This document shows, piece by piece, positions 61,508 through 64,000 of a stretch of 64,000 nt of DNA. The translations under genes were made by a program, and so were the position numbers. The stretch's first letter is position 1. Each line of letters opens with the position of its first letter. Origin of the DNA: Desulfobacula sp964636495 (GTDB taxonomy: Bacteria; Desulfobacterota; Desulfobacteria; Desulfobacterales; Desulfobacteraceae); the NCBI GenBank assembly GCA_964636495.1, contig CAZWSL010000004.1:1-64000 (forward strand), given 5' to 3'. The notes beneath the pieces are model-generated. The model was not told where the DNA came from. It ran no database searches and saw only the letters and a program-made list of their open reading frames with translations.

Positions 61508-63319
61508 CTATTTTACAGGAAGCGTGATAATAAAACTGGATCCTTCTCCTTTTGTACTCTCAACTTTTATACTGCCACCCAGGTTTTCAACAATAGTATG
61601 AACAATGGAGAGTCCCAGACCTGTCCCTTTTTGGCGGGTCGTATAATAGGGGTCAAAGATCTGTTCTATAGATTCTTTGTCAATACCGTCACCACTGTCT
61701 TTTACCCTTATCTCCATCAAGGCGCCATCTTCTTTCTCCTGAACTGAAATGTCAAGCCTGCCTTTCTCTTCCATGGCCTGTATGGCATTTAAATACAGAT
61801 TTAAAAGAACCTGGTTCAACCTGTCGCCATCTGTGCGGATCAAAGGGGTTTTCATATTCACATCCACTTGAGTTTCAATGCTCTTTTGAACCATATCGTG
61901 GTTGACAAGCTGGATGGAGTGGTGGATCAGTTCATTGATATCCACTTCTCTCTTTTCAGCATCCATTGGCTTTGAAAATTCAAGCAGCTGGGTAATGGAC
62001 TTATTGATACGTTCCACCTCTTTTACCATAATGGATGCTGTCCGGCTGTCAGCAGGATTTTCTGAATACCGTCTGCCAAAATAGGTTGCAAAACCTTTTA
62101 TGGAACTCAGGGGATTTCTGATTTCATGGGCAACCCCTGCTGCGAATTTTCCGATTGCCGCAAGGCGCCTGTTTGTCTCCACCTGCTTTTCAAGTGCTTT
62201 GATCTGGGTCAGGTCCTTGAACAGGAAGAGAAACCCTCTGATCCTGCTGTCACTCTCTTTAACAGGGGATGCCGTTATATCGAGTTTAATGATCTTCTCC
62301 TGAACGACACCATCTTCTCTCTCCCGGGCCACCTGAATATTGAGTTCCTGATTGATAACATCTCCTGACCGCACTCCCTCTGTTATTAATTCAAGCAGTT
62401 TGGGAAGTGATGCATGAACGTCTTTGCCAAGAATATCTTTTGCTGTTTTATTAATGGAGGTTATTTCATGATCCAGATTGACAACAATCAGTCCCGAAGG
62501 CATATTCTCAATAACATTATCAGAAAATGTCTTTACACGGCTTAACGATTCACTGGCAGCTCTATATGCCTGAAATGCAAACAGGGCAATGATACCGGTG
62601 CATCCGAGCAGAAAGAAGAGAATCCCCTGCCAGATGGTCAGTTTTACAAGCCTTCTCCTGTCAGCAGCTTCCCTCTCCATTGAAAGTCCGGCAAAAATAT
62701 AGTGCTGTGCTTTTTCCGGCATATTCCCGTCAAAAGCCTGAAGATAGGGACGGCACCACTCCCTGCCGTGTCTTTTCATATTTTCCGTGTCAAATCCGCC
62801 GCCCCTTTCATGCATCTGCATGCCATGCATCCGCTTATGCCCTCCCTTGAACCGCATACGGACGGGAACAAACCGCTTGTACACTTCAAAAACCGTTGCA
62901 TTATCCTTTTGCTGCCTTACCCTGTGTTCAAAAAGAGAGAGATCTTTATCCAGCTCACCAGTGTCTGGGATGTCGTGAAATATTTTTCCCACCATTGAGG
63001 CATCTGAATGGGCAAATATTTTTCCATCTTCCGAGATGATCATCATATAATTGATGTCAGGCTGCAGAGAGGTCTCAAAAAGCATAGTCTGAATTCTTCC
63101 GGCTCCCCACCCCATTCTGAAGAGCCCGGTTCTGGTTCCCGCCTCAAATGTTCTGATCAGTGAAATTCCCTTTCCAAGAAGCCTCTGGGTTGAAAACTCC
63201 TTCTGCTTTTTAAGCCTGTCCAGGGTCATGAAAGTAAATATCGGCAGCATGACCACTAAAATCCCTGCAAAAAGCAGGGGTGAAATCAATGGAAAACGCC
63301 TTTTCTTAACGGTTGTCAT
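61508..63319 (-). CDS. Sensor histidine kinase, HydH/ZraS-like, with His/Met-rich sensor
   Basis: The 603-residue sensor has an N-terminal membrane segment (about 12-30) and an extracytoplasmic domain up to a second segment near 240. PAS (about 270-370), HisKA with VAHEIRNPLSS (His398) and HATPase with GTGLGLSIVHTIVENLGG follow. Near residues 158-185 the outer domain contains a His- and Met-rich insert (GHKRMHGMQMHERGG), which suggests direct metal sensing. It phosphorylates the sigma-54 regulator encoded next to it. Metal identity (zinc, copper or other) is unknown. Confidence 0.9.
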   Translation of the reverse strand: MTTVKKRRFPLISPLLFAGILVVMLPIFTFMTLDRLKKQKEFSTQRLLGKGISLIRTFEAGTRTGLFRMGWGAGRIQTMLFETSLQPDINYMMIISEDGKIFAHSDASMVGKIFHDIPDTGELDKDLSLFEHRVRQQKDNATVFEVYKRFVPVRMRFKGGHKRMHGMQMHERGGGFDTENMKRHGREWCRPYLQAFDGNMPEKAQHYIFAGLSMEREAADRRRLVKLTIWQGILFFLLGCTGIIALFAFQAYRAASESLSRVKTFSDNVIENMPSGLIVVNLDHEITSINKTAKDILGKDVHASLPKLLELITEGVRSGDVINQELNIQVAREREDGVVQEKIIKLDITASPVKESDSRIRGFLFLFKDLTQIKALEKQVETNRRLAAIGKFAAGVAHEIRNPLSSIKGFATYFGRRYSENPADSRTASIMVKEVERINKSITQLLEFSKPMDAEKREVDINELIHHSIQLVNHDMVQKSIETQVDVNMKTPLIRTDGDRLNQVLLNLYLNAIQAMEEKGRLDISVQEKEDGALMEIRVKDSGDGIDKESIEQIFDPYYTTRQKGTGLGLSIVHTIVENLGGSIKVESTKGEGSSFIITLPVK

Positions 63320-63726
63320 ATGGTAACGGAATCCTCAGCAATCAATATTCATCTATATTTTTAAAATCATTTCATCGAAACACTGCCTGACTACAAGCTA
63401 TATAACCCTGTCTGAACATCAATTTAATTTAATCTTAAAAGAAATGCAAAAACAATACCATAGATTCAATCAATCCTGTAAACAGCATTTCCTGTTCCCG
63501 CTCTCTTATTTTCCCCTGTAAATAAGGTCAGATTTATTTTCTGATCATCTCCCTGATTATATGATCCAGATCACACCTGCAGTCTTCAATGCCTCAGTAA
63601 CACAAGCGATATGCCGGGTAACCCGGCCGCTGTTGCCTCTGAAAATCACCCTGTCGAAAGCACCCTTTTCCGGCCGGTGCAGCAGAGATCAACTCCACGA
63701 CTGCAGAGAGGGCAACATCACATATT

Positions 63727-63741
63727 GGATATTTTATATCC
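63727..63741. promoter_or_regulatory. Candidate upstream activator site
   Basis: GGATAT-TTT-ATATCC is a perfect palindrome with 6-bp arms. It lies about 120 bp upstream of the sigma-54 promoter, a usual distance for the binding site of an NtrC-type activator. Assignment to the neighbouring regulator is inference. Confidence 0.35.
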
Positions 63742-63860
63742 ACATGGATACTATGCGCCGGGTAAAAAGTAAACAGCATCACTGCACAGAAATGATAATT
63801 AATAATTAAAATTTTAAGCATATCCTTATATTTCAATATATTAAAAATTATTTTCAGTTA

Positions 63861-63876
63861 TGGCACACCCTTTGCT
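63861..63876 (+). promoter_or_regulatory. Sigma-54 (-24/-12) promoter
   Basis: TGGCAC-ACCCT-TTGCT matches the sigma-54 consensus TGGCAC-N5-TTGCW exactly. The invariant GG and GC are 10 bp apart. The start would be near 63886, 67 bp before the ATG at 63953. Confidence 0.85.
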
Positions 63877-63952
63877 GTTTATAATCAACAAAACCATTGA
63901 CAAGATCAATGAAATCAGTTTTAAAAACGATAAACTTAAATAGGAGATTACC

Positions 63953-64000
63953 ATGAAAAAATTTACAATTATCATCAGTTCAATACTTCTGGTTGCATTT
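63953..64000 (+). CDS. Start of an exported protein gene, cut by the window edge
   Basis: Sixteen codons are visible, beginning MKKFTIIISSILLVAF, a typical signal peptide. TAGGAGA lies 6 bp before the ATG. The sigma-54 promoter and the divergent ZraSR-like system suggest a regulated periplasmic protein, perhaps a metal-binding ZraP-like one. The rest of the gene lies outside the window. Confidence 0.7.
   Translation, partial: MKKFTIIISSILLVAF

Larger units (their letters stand above)
63320..63952. other. Divergent control region, 633 bp
   Basis: This lies between the kinase gene and the gene at 63953. Apart from the sigma-54 promoter and the palindrome at 63727 I see nothing clear. Two short open frames (63561-63809 plus, 63594-63836 minus) overlap each other without family likeness and are not called. 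Confidence 0.4.

Noticed and set aside
63561..63836. Two overlapping frames in the divergent control region
   Set aside because: Antisense to each other, no family likeness and no ribosome-binding site.
1..64000. CRISPR array, insertion sequence with transposase, rRNA
   Set aside because: I looked for regularly spaced repeats, transposase motifs and rRNA cores and found none.

Overview
The window looks like a piece of chromosome from an anaerobic, moderately AT-rich Desulfobacterota bacterium, probably a Desulfobacteraceae-type sulfate reducer. This rests on gene style: HdrB/HdrC-like iron-sulfur proteins beside anaerobic glycerol-3-phosphate dehydrogenase, a NikKMLQO-type metal transporter, a second EF-G, HydH/ZraSR-like signalling and a PurD-PurE fusion. 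No ribosomal RNA or other decisive marker is present, so the assignment is an inference.

Positions 1-8.4 kb form an accessory region. It holds a eukaryotic-type Ser/Thr kinase with TPRs and small membrane proteins on the minus strand. One of these sits in what looks like an integron gene cassette: a large attC palindrome, and cassette ends GTTATGTGCC / GGCACATAAC that are exactly complementary. A second, heavily folded attC-like site and a third degenerate one lie nearby, and a 55-bp perfect direct repeat flanks the block. No integron integrase is visible, so it resembles an integrase-less attC cluster. A Cys-rich CCG protein and an AraC/Ada-type DNA repair protein follow. The region ends at the 3' half of a tRNA-Lys(CTT) gene followed by its terminator, which is what a tRNA-targeting island leaves at its boundary.

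From 8.4 to 24 kb there is an alpha/beta hydrolase, two lipoproteins, a double-RCK potassium channel, an EamA exporter, three MFS transporters, a compact HDAC-like deacetylase convergent with a GNAT acetyltransferase, and RecJ. Gene remnants (tautomerase, response regulator, flavodoxin) lie in the gaps.

From 24 to 37 kb there is a nickel/cobalt ECF-type operon (minus strand) with a clear promoter, operator and leader terminator. Then come an orphan UgpC-like ATPase and a glycerol catabolism locus: glpK and a DeoR/GlpR-type regulator (minus), and glpA, glpB, a membrane Fe-S protein with a CxxCH motif and an HdrB-like protein (plus). The last two replace the usual GlpC as electron acceptor of G3P oxidation.

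From 37 to 60 kb there are phnX, an MBL protein, a glutaredoxin-like protein and two separate BMP/PnrA-type ABC transporter loci, probably for nucleosides. Between them lie an M48 peptidase with TPRs, EF-G2, a DUF1992 protein, Ddl, PurD-PurE, Sua5/YrdC, tRNA-Leu(CAA) and an MBL hydrolase. Two genes here appear to start at near-cognate codons (ATT for the peptidase, ATA for one permease).

From 60 kb to the end there is a ZraSR-like two-component system with a His/Met-rich sensor domain. It is divergent from a gene that begins at 63953 behind a canonical sigma-54 promoter.
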